A DNA stretch of 32,500 bases. Origin: Bigelowiella natans CCMP2755. Lineage: Eukaryota; Cercozoa; Chlorarachniophyceae. The notes below the pieces were generated by a model. That model was not told the origin of the DNA. It searched no databases and worked only from the letters and a program-made list of their open reading frames with translations. This document shows, one piece after another, positions 1-11,859 of this stretch; the first letter of the stretch is position 1, and every line of letters starts with the position of its first letter. The DNA lies in assembly GCA_000320545.1 (NCBI GenBank), contig ADNK01002596.1:65001-97500 (forward strand), in the 5' to 3' direction. The translations under genes and the position numbers were made by a program.

Positions 1-55
1 TTGATTCTTTCATGTTCCTTCATCGACGGCACTGAACTACTAGTGCTCAATTTAT

Positions 56-1525
56 TCATTCTTTCCACTTGTACTCAGGATGCAGCATTCTGATCTCAAC
101 TACGTTCCGACACTGAGTCAATAATTTCTCTCGCTTGTGATCGTGAGTAATATGTCCGCTTTTAAACATCGTAAGGTAGAGGCCATAGAGACCTCTGTTG
201 TTTCCTTTTGCGTTGTACACACTGAGAGATTGCAGCAAACTGTCTGGCATATCGAGGAAATCTATCACGTCTCCAATAGTATCATCAAAATCGCTCATCA
301 GGTCCTCGAAATGGACGATGTATGTGCGCGAGTCATTGATAGTCTTACGATAAACATAAAGCATGTTTTCAATGATAAAATATGAAGAAGCAGCCTCCAG
401 AGCAAGCCCTTGTTCTCTATGAAAGTGGGAGGAGGAGGAGGAGGAGGAAAAGCACGAGTCAGGTGACTAACAATAGATACATGTACGAGATACGTATCGC
501 TTTACGTATGTTAAGTTATATTTACCGATAACTAGAGCTGATGAGATGGTGTATTATGACGATGATGGGGGGGGAGAGAAAGCAAAATGCTATAGCAAAA
601 TGCTATTATCGTAAAAACATCTATGAATATGGATATAAATACATGTATACTACTATAAAGTTAATGATAATTGGGGTGCGTGCACACGCACAAGGTAGCA
701 GCATACGTTGGTAAAGCATTGAGGGCATCTGCATAGTTGACTTTATCTGGATCAAGTCCCATCGTTTCCAATGTCGACGATACGTTGCAATATATATTCT
801 TTAACGCCTCTGGGTATCTGAATAATCGTTCAAAAGTATGAGGAGGAGAATATGGTAAAGGGGAAAAAAAATTGTGTTTTTTGAAACGATTGCCGCATAC
901 TCTAAACACTTAATATGTGAACAGCGTTGATTTTTTTGTAAGTTATACGTTGTCCGTCCCCCAGAATTTTCCAGCATCGCTTCCTCAAATATCTTACAGT
1001 CTTCAAAATGTGCTATGCGATTAGTGCCATTCATGCAGTATCTGATAGGATAGCCATAACGACACTATTTTAGGTAGATAAAAAAGAGATAGAATAGCGA
1101 TAATCTGATGGCATTTGCTTGACTTGACGACTGCACGACAAGAACTACTAACACAAAGCTGACATCTCTGCGGAGATCATGAATGAGGCAAGCTCCTCTA
1201 ATTCCACTGCTGATTAAAAAATCCACGGCCTGATGATGGATATGGTTGGATATTATGAGGTCGCTCGAGCACAGCAGTATGGAATGAGTAGACCTGCTTG
1301 GAACGAGGTTTCCAATTTACGTGGTTCTCATGTCGCTTGTTGATGAGTTGATCCTGCACCCATAAATCAATCTGGTTCGAGCAGGCAGTATCGAGAGCAA
1401 CGATCGCCTCCGGTAGCATCTGGGATACTGCTACATATGCTATATGTAGCTATCACCAAGGAAGCTAACATGCTCATGAAGCAAACACCCATAAGGATCT
1501 TGAATGCCCCCTTCCACTTGCTCAT
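56..1525 (-). CDS. Sulfotransferase-like type II membrane protein (tentative, multi-exon)
   Basis: The three 3' exons on the minus strand are well supported: 1041-949, 817-707 and 416-56, all joined in phase 2 with GT-AG ends. They encode an acidic/hydrophobic stretch followed by YIVHFEDLMSDF and IGDVIDFLDMPD. This resembles the C-terminal 'EDL...D...T...I..FL' element of Golgi sulfotransferases, where the region contacts PAPS or closes the fold. The 5' end (ATG at 1525) starts MSKWKGAFKILMGVCFMSML, a short basic tail plus hydrophobic segment as in a signal anchor. A second coding segment (about 1419-1205) reads IVALDTACSNQIDLW and later SGRGFFNQQWN. It lies in another frame and needs either a 37-nt intron (GTGATA...CCCAG) or a frameshift. 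Its downstream end hits a stop with no clean donor, so the gene may be damaged or my join wrong. No PAPS-binding N-terminal loop is seen. An AATAAA overlaps the TGA stop. The family call rests on the C-terminal motif only. Confidence 0.4.
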
Positions 1526-2308
1526 GATCAACGTTTGGTATCCCTCCCGGGGCAAGCCACCAACCAGACGAAGTGAACAAACTGAGGGAGGATGAGGGTG
1601 GTGGTGTCCAACTTTGTTATGAGATCCCATTATGTCCAGATTCTTCCAAATTATCATGTCGCAAGCTCAAAATGTATTTTGTCTTCGTGCATTTACAGCT
1701 TACGACGACCAATAGGCAGCCCACAATAACGATAAGACCTAAGATTTGGGTTTTCCCGGCCTAAAAATGGCATTCGTCACGACCATACGACAAGAAGATG
1801 CTGCGATCAACGATCAAGATACGATGTACACGTCTAGTTCTTGCTAAAAAATGAAAACATCACGATTATTCTACAGTCGCAGGTATAAAATCACCACAAA
1901 ATCTAGAAAATAATGCAGGCAAAATACACTCTGCTTTGAACTCTCCGGTAATGGCTCCTGCCCCCCCCTCCCCAGGCTCTGGCTGAGGTATGTGCAGAAA
2001 TAAATTACAGTTAAAAGTGCATTGGTTGTTTAACTTGCGTGTGCATCCGATGATTGTGTCTTGAGAGTATGAGATGGGGAATAAGAGGCTAAAGAAAAAT
2101 AAAGTCCTTTCTTTTTTATCTTCACAAAATACCTCTCCAACCAGCCACAATGACGAGAAACAACAAGAATCGGAGTTTTCCTTCCCCAACACGCAAGCCC
2201 CATCGGAAAGGTGGGATTAGAATAGAAATAGTAGTTCAATCAGCTCCTCCTCCGTTCCCGGAAATGATATTACTTTCTTTAGACTCGATAGTAGTCATCA
2301 TGATTTAG
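1526..2308. other. Divergent spacer between sulfotransferase-like gene and CCR4 gene
   Basis: This stretch separates two genes transcribed away from each other and so should hold both promoters. I see no convincing TATA or initiator element. It contains a C-run and CT-rich block near 1960-1985 and no long microsatellite. An undetected first exon of the plus-strand gene may lie near its right end: an ATG at 2264 reads in frame into the segment at 2309 but meets one TAG. Confidence 0.4.
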
Positions 2309-2464
2309 TTGGCCACACTTATCATAGGTGGCCAGAGTTTGTCACCACGGTCATCCTATGGACAGCAATCTCCAGGGCGTCCTCACAAACCTAAGTCGCA
2401 GGGCACTACTACCTACGGTGATGGTGGTATAAGAAAATCGCCTGGAAAGTCTAAGATTCCGCCG

Positions 2465-2495
<31 letters not shown>

Positions 2496-3147
2496 TAACG
2501 GGAGAGAGATTCAGGTCAGGACCAGCTTAACTGTCACAGTTTACAAATACTACGTTTTTAAATCCCTCTTCCCCTCTTATAATCCTCGATACATGTTTAC
2601 ATCGACGCATGACTAATGGAGTTAGGGCGAAGTGTTTGTTATTGTTGTTTCTCATCAGCATCATCGTCATCAGCATCATCGTCATCATCATCATTATCAT
2701 CATTATCATCATAGGTTTAGGGTCCAGTCATCCGCCAAACCATTCTTCCCAAGCAAACCACGGCAGCAGCGTGAAGAAGGAGGAGGAGGAGGAGGACCTA
2801 GGGGGGGGGCATATTTCAGTACGCATCCTCGTTCGTCGCCCAATTTCACGTCTCCCGCTAAGTAAGAACACACGAAAATAAGCCAGCAGCTCCACATAGG
2901 GAGGAGGCGAGAGAATCGCATCTAATAGATCTAATTGATATAGCATATCACATATATTGGACAATATAACAACAACATTTGACTAGCAGCTCACAATCTA
3001 TTTATTTATTTACAACAAAAGACGGTGGAATGATGAGAAGAAGGCAATGGAAGCTGTAGGCGATAGCAGCAGCAGCGTAGAGACTACTCTACCCACGACA
3101 GATTTTCAACGACAACAATTTCATTACCATTCTGCTGCTCACTCAAG
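2309..3147 (+). CDS. Possible N-terminal extension exons of the CCR4 gene
   Basis: Three segments read as Ser/Pro/Gly/Gln-rich coding sequence: 2309-2514 (includes SLSPRSSYGQQSPGRPHKPK and a polyserine run from a TCA repeat), 2721-2861 (includes KPFFPSKPRQQ, a run of six glycines, and THPRSSPNF) and 3022-3147 (includes EAVGDSSSSVETTLPTTD). Each is bounded by an AG acceptor and a GT donor. All junctions are phase 2, including the join to a possible acceptor at 3766 that leads into the first firm CCR4 exon. No in-frame ATG occurs in the first two segments, so a start exon would still be missing. This could be a disordered N-terminal extension of the deadenylase, a separate short gene, or chance open sequence. 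The phase agreement favours the first, weakly. Confidence 0.3.
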
Positions 3148-3574
3148 GTAGTAGGTAGATGAGTAGTAGAGGTTCATCAAAACTCTTAGTCGGTAGCGGC
3201 AGTAGTAGGAATAGTAGTGTAGTTGTGTATGGATGATATTTCATCAAGTTCTTGTCTATTGGAAAGGAGCTTATATCTCCCAAATAGCACAGTTGAGAAA
3301 AAATGTGCTATCAATGATAGTTGTTTGGCGGGTTAGAGAAATTATTATTGCAAGACGATTCAACTTAATTTTCCTCATGATCAGCACAGTTACCTGTTTT
3401 TTGTAGTATTTTAGCGATAACATATACATAATATATGTGTAATAGTAGTAGTGGAAGTGGTGGCACGAGGGTACTGTCGCACTATGATAGAAAGGCGGCA
3501 TTGTCAAATCAAGGTATCTAGATAAATACTCCTAGTAACTTGTAGTAGATGATAAACAACTCGGTACTCTCCCC

Positions 3575-3578
<4 letters not shown>

Positions 3579-3618
<40 letters not shown>

Positions 3619-3631
3619 ACATACACACACA
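3579..3631. repeat. (CA)n microsatellite upstream of first firm CCR4 exon
   Basis: Nearly perfect CA dinucleotide array with short interruptions (ATACAC). It lies just before the first firm CCR4 coding exon, where it could sit in an intron or the 5' UTR. Confidence 0.9.
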
Positions 3632-3766
3632 ACAAATACACAAACCATTATATTCTAATTTGCTACTGCTATCAATATTCACTGTTCGTCATCGTCGTCA
3701 CATGATGAGTATCGTCCTTATACATCATCAATTTTGTATTGATAATTCAATAACAGATGAAAGTAG

Positions 3767-4053
3767 CAAGATGCTACCCCCTTTCCAAGCTATGATGATT
3801 AATATGGGCAGCATGCGACAGCAGCAGCAACAGCACATCAAAATGATGGTGACAACAGGCCGGAGTGCTACCACTACAACAACTGCTACAGCTACTACTG
3901 CAACCACCATGCCGCCACAGCATCAGCAGCAGAAGAGAGTCAAAAGAAAGGTGATTGATGGTGGTGGTGATGACCATATAACCTACCCAGGAATAATTAA
4001 TTACTAATGGTTATACTCGTGCAGAGCTCTTCTCCTTTTTCTCTCCATTATAT

Positions 4054-4129
<76 letters not shown>

Positions 4130-4885
4130 CTTGCATTTTTCACTTTATTTATAGCTTTGACTTAATCGATGATCATGGTACTAAAACTATTTTGTAGTCG
4201 TCATCGTCGTTATTAATCGAATGTGTTGTCCGTGTTTAATAATAAATAAATCAATTGAAAAATAAACAACCTCTGATGATCAGGTTTGCGAGGGCACAAA
4301 AGTGTCAAAACTTACCTTTCACTATGATCCCCCAGTACAATCGTGTAAGCTCACACCGTATTTTTTGGTGGAAACCAAGGACGGCGATTTAAGGTGCAGA
4401 GAACGAAGAAAAAGAGAAGAAGAAGAAGAAGAAGAAGAAGAAGAAGAAGAAGGAAAAGAAAAATAAGAAACCACTCTTTCGTCGTTATTATCGGTGTCAC
4501 CATCTATTTTAGAAAAAATGGTGATAGTAACAAGAACAACAACATAGGCCTGTTGAAGAGTCCGACGACATGCAATATCGATGGTTTAGAGGTAATAACA
4601 GATCGTGAAGAAATGAGATGATGATCATCCAAAAATTAAGGAGAGAGATAGAAGAAGAAGAAGAAGGTACGGGGAAGATGACGATAACAACGGTTGGCAC
4701 GATCATCATTTGCCAACATTTTCATAAGGTGACATCATCACCAGGGGTTGTTGTGTGCTATCAATTTAAGCATCATCGTCATCATCATCATCATCATCAT
4801 CATCGTCATCTTACTCAGGAAATAAAAGTGTGTGCATTATTTGTGGAGAACGAGCTACTATTCAATGCCTCTCGAGCATCAAGGT

Positions 4886-4941
<56 letters not shown>

Positions 4942-5031
4942 TGTGTATGTGTAGGTGTTTCTTCTTTCTGTAGCAAGGAAGGAAGCTCTTTGACAAAACT
5001 ACTACTTACTACTATCTCTATACATATGCTC

Positions 5032-5064
<33 letters not shown>

Positions 5065-6227
5065 CAGTAGAAAGCATAATGTATATCTAGAGTAGGATGA
5101 AGCTGCCATCTGATTCCTACTTCGCTACTACGTGTGAATCAATGGCTCACTGACACATCATCATCATCATCATCATCATCATTATTGAACATATAATCAG
5201 GTGGAGATGGGAAGTGATCAGTGCTGTTTCTGCTCATCGAAGTGTATGAAAATCGGCTTTGATGTAATATTATAAATATAACAGCTGTAATTTGTCATGA
5301 TGATCAGCTGGTGGTTACACATTAATGCAACGAGAAATTGCACATGTTGTGTAATCTCCTCCCTCTTCTCTTTTCGTCTGGATGGTGTCCCTTTTGCGTA
5401 TCGTTAGTCTCGGAGAAAGATCTTTGACTCTCACCCATCTATTCTGGGCAACATCGAGTAATACTTACCCACTACTCGAATAATAGTAGCAAAGAATTCA
5501 CATTAACCTTATCACTGGAAGAAGGGGGGGGGGGGGGCTGGGGGAGATAAATGAGAATCACTGATGAGCTGTGTTTTTGCCGCCGTGTTATGATAATGAC
5601 TTGATAAGGATTGTGTTTGGCCTGTTGTGATGTGTACGACCTTCAGCCTCTCTCTCTCTCTCTCTCTCTCTGTATGTGTATGTCTGTGTGTGTTTAACAA
5701 ATATATTTCTTCTTCTTATCGGTTCTTCACTACTACCACTGGGTAACTGCCCCCCCATCATCAGATGGAAGGAGGATGGTTATGATAATGAAGATGATGC
5801 TTATCACATCTCTGATAAACTCATCACTACGACGGGAGGAGGAGGAGTCGGTAGTAGTAGAAGAGAAAGTAGTTAGATGATCATCATCATCATCACTGTG
5901 GATAGATTAAATAGATTGATAGGTGCATAATAGTGCATGATGAATCAACGAATAAACGACAAATATACTCTCCATGCACTCATAAGAAGCAAAATCATAT
6001 GATGTTATTATTATTTGCCACCCTGACCTACTAACCATTTCTTGTGCTAAATTTACTTTTATAACATCAAGATGGGAAAGAAAAGGGCGCAGCAGCCAAC
6101 TTGAAGAAGAAGAAAGAATGGCCCCTTTCTGCCTTGTTCTCCCGCAATCCACCTCCATGGAAGGTAAACAACCACACCCAAATAAATTATACCACCTCTG
6201 GTACTACTGCCACTACTATTACTACTG

Positions 6228-6263
<36 letters not shown>

Positions 6264-7016
6264 TTACTACTCAGTTGTCAGTCAGTGCGTTAACGGCTGG
6301 TTACGACGTTGTTGTTGTTGTGTTTGTATGTACGAAGGATAATTGGACATTGATTCATGAATCTCGTCATTACCGACCACAAAAGGATGATGTTGGGTGT
6401 AGATTAAGGTAGGTGCCATCGTCAGTCGTCTTCGTGAATTACATAGTACAATGATATGGACAACCTAAGCCTACTACATATCATCATCATTATTATCATT
6501 GCATCATTATTATTATCATCATTATCATCATGCAGGCTAGATGCAGGGCTAGGGGCAAATCCACGAGAGTCGTGGTCAAATATCTTGACGAGTACCGTGG
6601 TGAAGGAGCCTGAGTGAGTAAATCGATACGAATTATAGCATCATCATCATCATCATTACATCATCATCATCATCATCGTGCTCACACAACACAGAAAGTG
6701 AGTTGGGGATATTACTATGATGTTACATAGAGCACCAAAACCACGACGAATGATTAGATCTACAGAGCACCAAACGGCTATCAGACCGAAGCCAACGTGT
6801 AAGGTACTACTACTACTGCTGCTGCTGCTACTACTACTACTACTACTACTTGTACCATAGAACAAGTAGTAGTAGTAGTAGTAGTAGTAGTAACTAGGGG
6901 TTACATATCAATCGATGCTAATGCTGTTTTGTGAGAAGTGTGTTGATTCATCATAATCAACATGGTAATAATCATAAGATTTCATTGCTTCTTTGTATCA
7001 CCATAATTACGTATTG

Positions 7017-7067
<51 letters not shown>

Positions 7068-7074
7068 ACACTCA

Positions 7075-7127
<53 letters not shown>

Positions 7128-7611
7128 CAGGTGCTGAACTACAATATTTTGGCTGATATCTACGCTACAGGGTGAGTGAATACACGATGAATTTATAGAT
7201 AAGCAAGAATCAATCAACAGCCAATCATACGAGTAGTGAATAAAATTGCTGTCATTATTATTATTATTATTTTTATTATTATTATTCGAGGAATGAAGCA
7301 GCACGGTATGATCATGAGCGTATCCTCTTATTTGTATACTACAGGTCAATGTACCCATACTGCCCTCTTTGGGCGTTGGAATGGGAATACCGTTCTCAGC
7401 GTATTCTGAACGAGATCATAGAATATAAAGCTACCATCGTCTGCCTGCAGGAGGTGCAAGAGAATCATTATAAGAAATTCTTCCTACCCAAGCTCACTCA
7501 ATACGGCTATGATGGGGTCTTTAAGAGAAAGGTATTATGATGGAAGAAGAGAGGAGGTGGAGAGGACATATTAATAGCAACAACAACAATAATTATAATA
7601 ATTATGATATA

Positions 7612-7644
<33 letters not shown>

Positions 7645-9373
7645 TGTTTTCGTCGTCGTCGTATTAGTAGTATGGCGATTTAACGCATTGTTGTTGTATG
7701 TGCCGCTTAATTCTTTTCTCTGCTGCATTTCTAACAACAATCCATTTGTACAAGTTATTACTATCGGGTGTGAGATGTTTGGTTTCCCAGTGTATTATGA
7801 TGATTGACCAAACCTTGTTGTTGTTATCGTTGTTTCCTCGAATAATATGATGATTTTGTATAGACTCGTGAGTCACGTACTGTTGACCCTGATGAAGTAG
7901 ATGGATGCGCTATTTTCTTTGAAAGGTAGTAACAACAACCACAACAACAACCATAACAACAATATCTCTCCGTGGTGGGTGGGTAGGGTGTTATTCACTG
8001 CAATATTCTCTTCAATCCTGTCCTCTCACTACTACTACTACTAATAATAATAATAATAATAATAATCATATGACTGACTGTTGTGTTCTGTGATTTCCAC
8101 CCCCCCCCCTTAGGAAGCGGTATGCACTGCGTGAGCGCCATGATGTAGAGTTTAACTCAATCGCCGAGATGGTACTATCATCATCATCATCATCATCATC
8201 ATTGTCATTATATTATCATCATCAATAAGTCTAGTCATTCTCGTCCTTGTGAAATGAAGTGGTGATGACTTTATCCTCCTCCTCCTCCTCCTCCTTTGTA
8301 TTATTGACTACCCTTTTGCTACTACTACTTACGCATGTGCGTATGTTGCTGCTGCAGCATATTCATGACCGCTCTCTATTGAGGAGATGTATGAAAGGAA
8401 ACATCGGAATAGTGCTCATCCTGGTAATTATTATAAAGTAGAAATCAATAACAGTAGTGCCACTATTTGTGTATTTAAATTGTATATTTCCTATTATTGT
8501 GCATGGATGATGGACATAATCCAGAAACACAATTCAGACGAAGAGGAGAGATCCTGCTATTCCCCTCCTCCTCCTCCTTTGATATGAGCACATATTATCT
8601 GCTGGTGTTGATCTGATGATGTATTGTACTCTACACTTAGGAGGAGCTTGGAGTGAGGTTACCCGGAGGGTCTCAGGCCAACATCTGTGTCGCCAACACC
8701 CACATCTACTGGTAGGGAGTGGGAGGAGGGAAAAACAACTTCCGTGTTCTTGTTGTAGTGTAGTATAGTAGTATCCAAGTAGCAGTATTCATTGGTATTA
8801 TGCGCTTATTATTCTCACGTGGTATGTATGTACTACTAAGCTTGTTAACTTGATCAGCTGGTCTTATTATTGTTGATATGATGATTTCTTTTTCTCTCTT
8901 CGGTCTTTGTTCTTCTTCCTTCAGGGATCCTGAATTCCGCGATGTTAAGTTGTGGCAGACGATGGTGCTCATGCAGCACTTACAGAGGTAGTAGTAGTAG
9001 TGGTAGTAGTAATAATGTGCTAATTAATTACCTACTTATTGCTTATTGACGCGCATATAGACGAGTTGTGTTAAGAAGTAGCTATCATCATCATTATCAT
9101 AATCTACTATCTATATCCTTGGTAGCTATGCCGCTGCTGCCTTACCCAATTCAATTTGCCAAAGCAGTAAATAATACGAAATATAGGAAAAAGAAAGAAT
9201 ATCTTCTCTCCTCCTCCTCCTCCTCCTCCTCACTCCCCCTTCCTGTTCTTCTTTCCCTCTTATTATATTGATGCTGTCACACTTACTACTGTCTAGTCGC
9301 TTCATGCAACGTCAGAAGCTACCCCTAATTTTATGCGGTGACTTCAACTCAGAGGTAGTAGTAGTAGCACTTC

Positions 9374-9406
<33 letters not shown>

Positions 9407-9836
9407 CAAGTAGTATGATTTCAGAGGATGATGATGTAGTAGTACTGCTATTATTTCTGAGTCGTGTAAAGGTGGTGAGTAGTACGGGTCTCATTATTAT
9501 TTGATAATGAGCAACATATATTTGTATTATATGCTAATATGTTTATGCCAAATGTGGGCTGCATGGATGGATGGTGCAGATGATGTGAAAAGGATATCTT
9601 TGTTGCATTCACAAATAACCTCAATCTAGCTGCATTATTACCTGTCGGTACTTCTACTCTTTATTTTACTCACTCCTTGTTTTTCAGCCTAATAGCGCCG
9701 TGTACCAATTCCTCAGTGAGAATATGGTCAGTAGTAAAGAATTATGATGTTGTCATTTACTACCAATAGTATTAGTATTCTTGGCGGCTGATCATGATGA
9801 TGGTGATACTACACCTAAGAGGAGGAGGAGGGTGCA

Positions 9837-9870
<34 letters not shown>

Positions 9871-9910
9871 TCACAAAAAACACTGCAAACACACACACAC
9901 ACAATATATA

Positions 9911-9944
<34 letters not shown>

Positions 9945-9988
9945 CATCTCATTCACGTATGCATCATCTTATGTTCTGTTTGGTTGGT

Positions 9989-10034
<46 letters not shown>

Positions 10035-11043
10035 CCCTCTCTCTTTCCCTCTATCTCAACTTGGTAGATTGCTAGCGACAACCCAATCATGAAAGATGCA
10101 AGGACTCAGGAATTGTTCTTCAATATGGCTATTGAGCACCAACTCCCGCTGCAGGTATGTATGATCATTATTAGCCATCCTTTGCCGATGTTCTATTTAG
10201 ATATGTGGAAATATATAAAGAATGATGTTTCCCGCTACTGTTGCTGCTGTTTCTTTGTGGAAATTGTTGCGCAATTACCATTTTACCCTCAAAAATTTAT
10301 TTTTGATTGATGAAGTAATAACGAGGGTTGGTGTGTTGTTGTTGTTCTCTGAATAGAGCGCGTATTCCGTGGTGGGGGAACCTCCTTTCACCAACTACAC
10401 CGGCCATTACGTCGGCACTTTGGACTATATTTGGTACCACTACTGCTGCTGCTGCTACCACTACTACTGCTACTATTTAGTGCTAGGAAGCACCACCATC
10501 ATCCAGCATCCACACACATACTTACCAGAAACATCAGTCAATGAGTCATTTAGTCACTCAATGAGTCAGTACGTAAGCAGCAGCAGCAGCAGCAACATCA
10601 ATATTCGGCAAGAGGGAGGAGGAGGGACCTTTAACTGCCGAGTGTTGCTACAGCCTACACAATACTACTGCTCTAATTTCTTCTCAAGAATCATGACGAC
10701 GTGCGATCTTTTTGTCACCTTTATGTTAGGTTCTCGCACGATATGCTCAAGCCTGTGGCCATACTCGAATTAAATGACGAGGAAGAGCTAAAAAAACATA
10801 CTGCGTTGCCCTCTCCTCTGGTTAGTCATTAGTTTTTTTGTGTCTTAATGGTTTTGATGACAATGACAATGACCATGGTGCTGGTGAATCTCTAACGCAG
10901 CACATCATTATTTCCTTCGTAAATTCGAAAGTGTCAATTGTATGATTCACATGACTATCATTTCTGAACCGCGCTTTAATCTTTGATTTACGCAGCATCC
11001 TTCGGACCACGTACCATTGCTAGCAGAGTTTGTAAGAAGATAA
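3767..11043 (+). CDS. CCR4: CCR4-type poly(A)-specific deadenylase (CNOT6-like) with MYND-like N-terminus
   Basis: Catalytic subunit of the CCR4-NOT complex: an Mg-dependent 3' exonuclease of the endonuclease/exonuclease/phosphatase fold that removes mRNA poly(A) tails. Exons: 3767-3950, 4284-4393, 4548-4591, 4819-4883, 5201-5263, 5408-5457, 5765-5850 (or 5868), 6072-6163, 6275-6408, 6536-6613, 6731-6803, 7131-7171, 7345-7531, 7864-7925, 8114-8171, 8358-8423, 8641-8711, 8925-8987, 9297-9354, 9688-9726, 10068-10154, 10357-10433, 10730-10820, 10996-11043. All phases agree; from ATG 3771 the product is 640 residues. Motifs in order: polyQ/Thr-rich N-terminus; zinc-finger-like CIICGERATIQC...CCFCSSKC; VLNYNILADIYATG; IVCLQEVQ (metal-binding Glu); VANTHIYWD; LCGDFNS (catalytic Asp/Asn); YVGTLDYIW; SDHVPLLAEF (catalytic Asp/His). 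Animal and fungal CCR4 carry leucine-rich repeats; plant CCR4 carries a MYND-like finger, as here. The N-terminal boundary is uncertain; the nuclease domain is certain. Confidence 0.93.
4057..4125. repeat. Compound (AT)n-(GT)n microsatellite in CCR4 intron
   Basis: About 40 nt of AT repeat pass directly into about 28 nt of GT repeat within the intron between exons ending 3950 and starting 4284. Alternating purine-pyrimidine sequence of this kind can adopt cruciform or Z-type structure. Confidence 0.9.
4415..4451. repeat. (GAA)n microsatellite in CCR4 intron
   Basis: A GAA/AGA purine tract lies about 20 nt downstream of the donor at 4394. Its open reading as polyarginine or polylysine is a by-product of the repeat. 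Confidence 0.88.
4888..4951. repeat. Compound (CT)n-(GT)n microsatellite next to a 5' splice site
   Basis: The intron begins GTAGTCTCTCT at 4884 and runs at once into about 37 nt of CT repeat and then GT repeat. This puts a polypyrimidine array at the start of the intron, unlike its usual place before the acceptor. Confidence 0.9.
5032..5070. repeat. (TAG)n microsatellite in CCR4 intron
   Basis: TAG/AGT trinucleotide array in the intron between exons ending 4883 and starting 5201. An open stretch at 5091 follows it and was considered as an extra exon, then rejected. Confidence 0.88.
6217..6271. repeat. (ACT)n microsatellite ending at a 3' splice site
   Basis: CTA/ACT array immediately upstream of the acceptor at 6273-6274, where it supplies the pyrimidine-containing tract before the AG. 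Confidence 0.88.
6804..6892. repeat. (ACT)n/(AGT)n inverted microsatellite pair at a 5' splice site
   Basis: The intron opens GTACTACTACTACTG at 6804 and continues as CTA/CTG repeats. About 15 nt further on comes the complementary AGT array (6864-6892). The two arms are reverse complements, so the transcript could fold into a long hairpin directly after the donor. Confidence 0.85.
7021..7118. repeat. (CA)n and (TA)n microsatellites before the nuclease-domain exon
   Basis: A CA array of about 41 nt, a short spacer, then a TA array of about 38 nt that ends 12 nt before the acceptor of the exon encoding VLNYNILADIYATG. Confidence 0.9.
7611..7644. repeat. (GAT)n microsatellite in CCR4 intron
   Basis: ATG/GAT trinucleotide array in the intron between exons ending 7531 and starting 7864. 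Confidence 0.88.
9355..9407. repeat. (GTA)n microsatellite starting at a 5' splice site
   Basis: The donor after the LCGDFNS-encoding exon is the first unit of a GTA array. Every unit is a possible GT donor, and the exon-proximal one gives the in-phase product. Confidence 0.9.
9838..10031. repeat. Cluster of four microsatellites: (AGT)n, (CA)n, (GT)n, (TC)n
   Basis: One intron carries AGT (9838-9870), CA (9889-9902), GT (9912-9942) and TC (9992-10031) arrays in series. The CA and GT arrays can pair with each other. The TC array serves as the polypyrimidine tract for the acceptor at 10066-10067. Confidence 0.9.
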
Positions 11044-11859
11044 TTACAAACGTATAATAGCAGCATTCAGTCATTGTTTCAGCACCAAAATTCTAAAGTG
11101 CGGGGAGCATCAGATCTCTTGAATCAATCAGGAAATTACAGCGTGACATGCGATGCATTTAGCAGTATAACATGTGATTTATCACATAATCATACAATTA
11201 GATATGTGCGATGTGTCTTGTTGTTGGCGTGAGCACATATGGTCACACAGACTATGCTGATACGTCTAGCTAGCTAGGCGTACGGTGCATTCTTCAAGTA
11301 CGGCCGGCGCTGAGATTGCATGCCTCAGCAGAGTTGCACATGTAGTGGTTGCTGTGTCCGCACGCTGCTAGCACGGCCGTACATGCATGGATTCCGTGTG
11401 ATAACGTCAAGATGCATGTGGCCATCACTAGATCATGCCGCATATGACATGTGAATCATTTGTTGATGAACATAGCACATCCTTACGTGTACGTACACGC
11501 AGTCGATCGTTGCAATCTAGCTAGCTAGCGCGGCTGCACGTATCGTACAAGCGTACGACAGCATGTACATCTATAGGCATGTCTAGATGTGTACATCATC
11601 GGTTTTACGAGGTGCCAGATGTTGGCAATGGCTGTGTTATACTGTGCTCGCTATTATTAAAAGCTAGTAGATTAGTATCGTATCGTAGGTCCTCGATCAT
11701 GTGCATACATGCGCGCAGCTAGCTAGCTAGCATCACAGCGCATGCGCGCTGGCATTTGCACTGTGTTGTGTACGTACGCGTCACATCCAATGGTGCATTT
11801 GCTGAAGATGAATATGCCGTGAAATGAGTAGTAAACCACTGTTAATGATTATTTTCGCA
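11044..11859. other. Convergent spacer, CTAG/CATG/GCGC-palindrome rich
   Basis: This is the shared 3' flank of CCR4 (plus) and SRP19 (minus). No coding exon or RNA gene was found. It has no long microsatellite but has many short palindromes: repeated CTAGCTAG near 11269, 11517 and 11720, GCATGCGCGC near 11742, and several GTACGTAC-type steps. The composition differs sharply from that of the introns on either side. Confidence 0.6.

Noticed and set aside
2527-2712. Open frames coding polyMet/Ile, polyHis or polySer around 2460-2710
   Set aside because: They are translations of ATC/CAT microsatellites without flanking conserved sequence.
5091-5160. Extra CCR4 exon reading KLPSDSYFATTCESMAH
   Set aside because: It has no usable donor. 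Joining 4883 directly to 5201 keeps phase and gives exactly the plant-type spacing of 15 residues between the two cysteine groups.
3579-10031. CRISPR-like or satellite array
   Set aside because: The regular repeats are simple microsatellites with no unique spacers of constant length.
9781-10092. 103-codon open frame with polySer and VCVCV runs
   Set aside because: It is entirely made of AGT, GT and TC microsatellites within a CCR4 intron.
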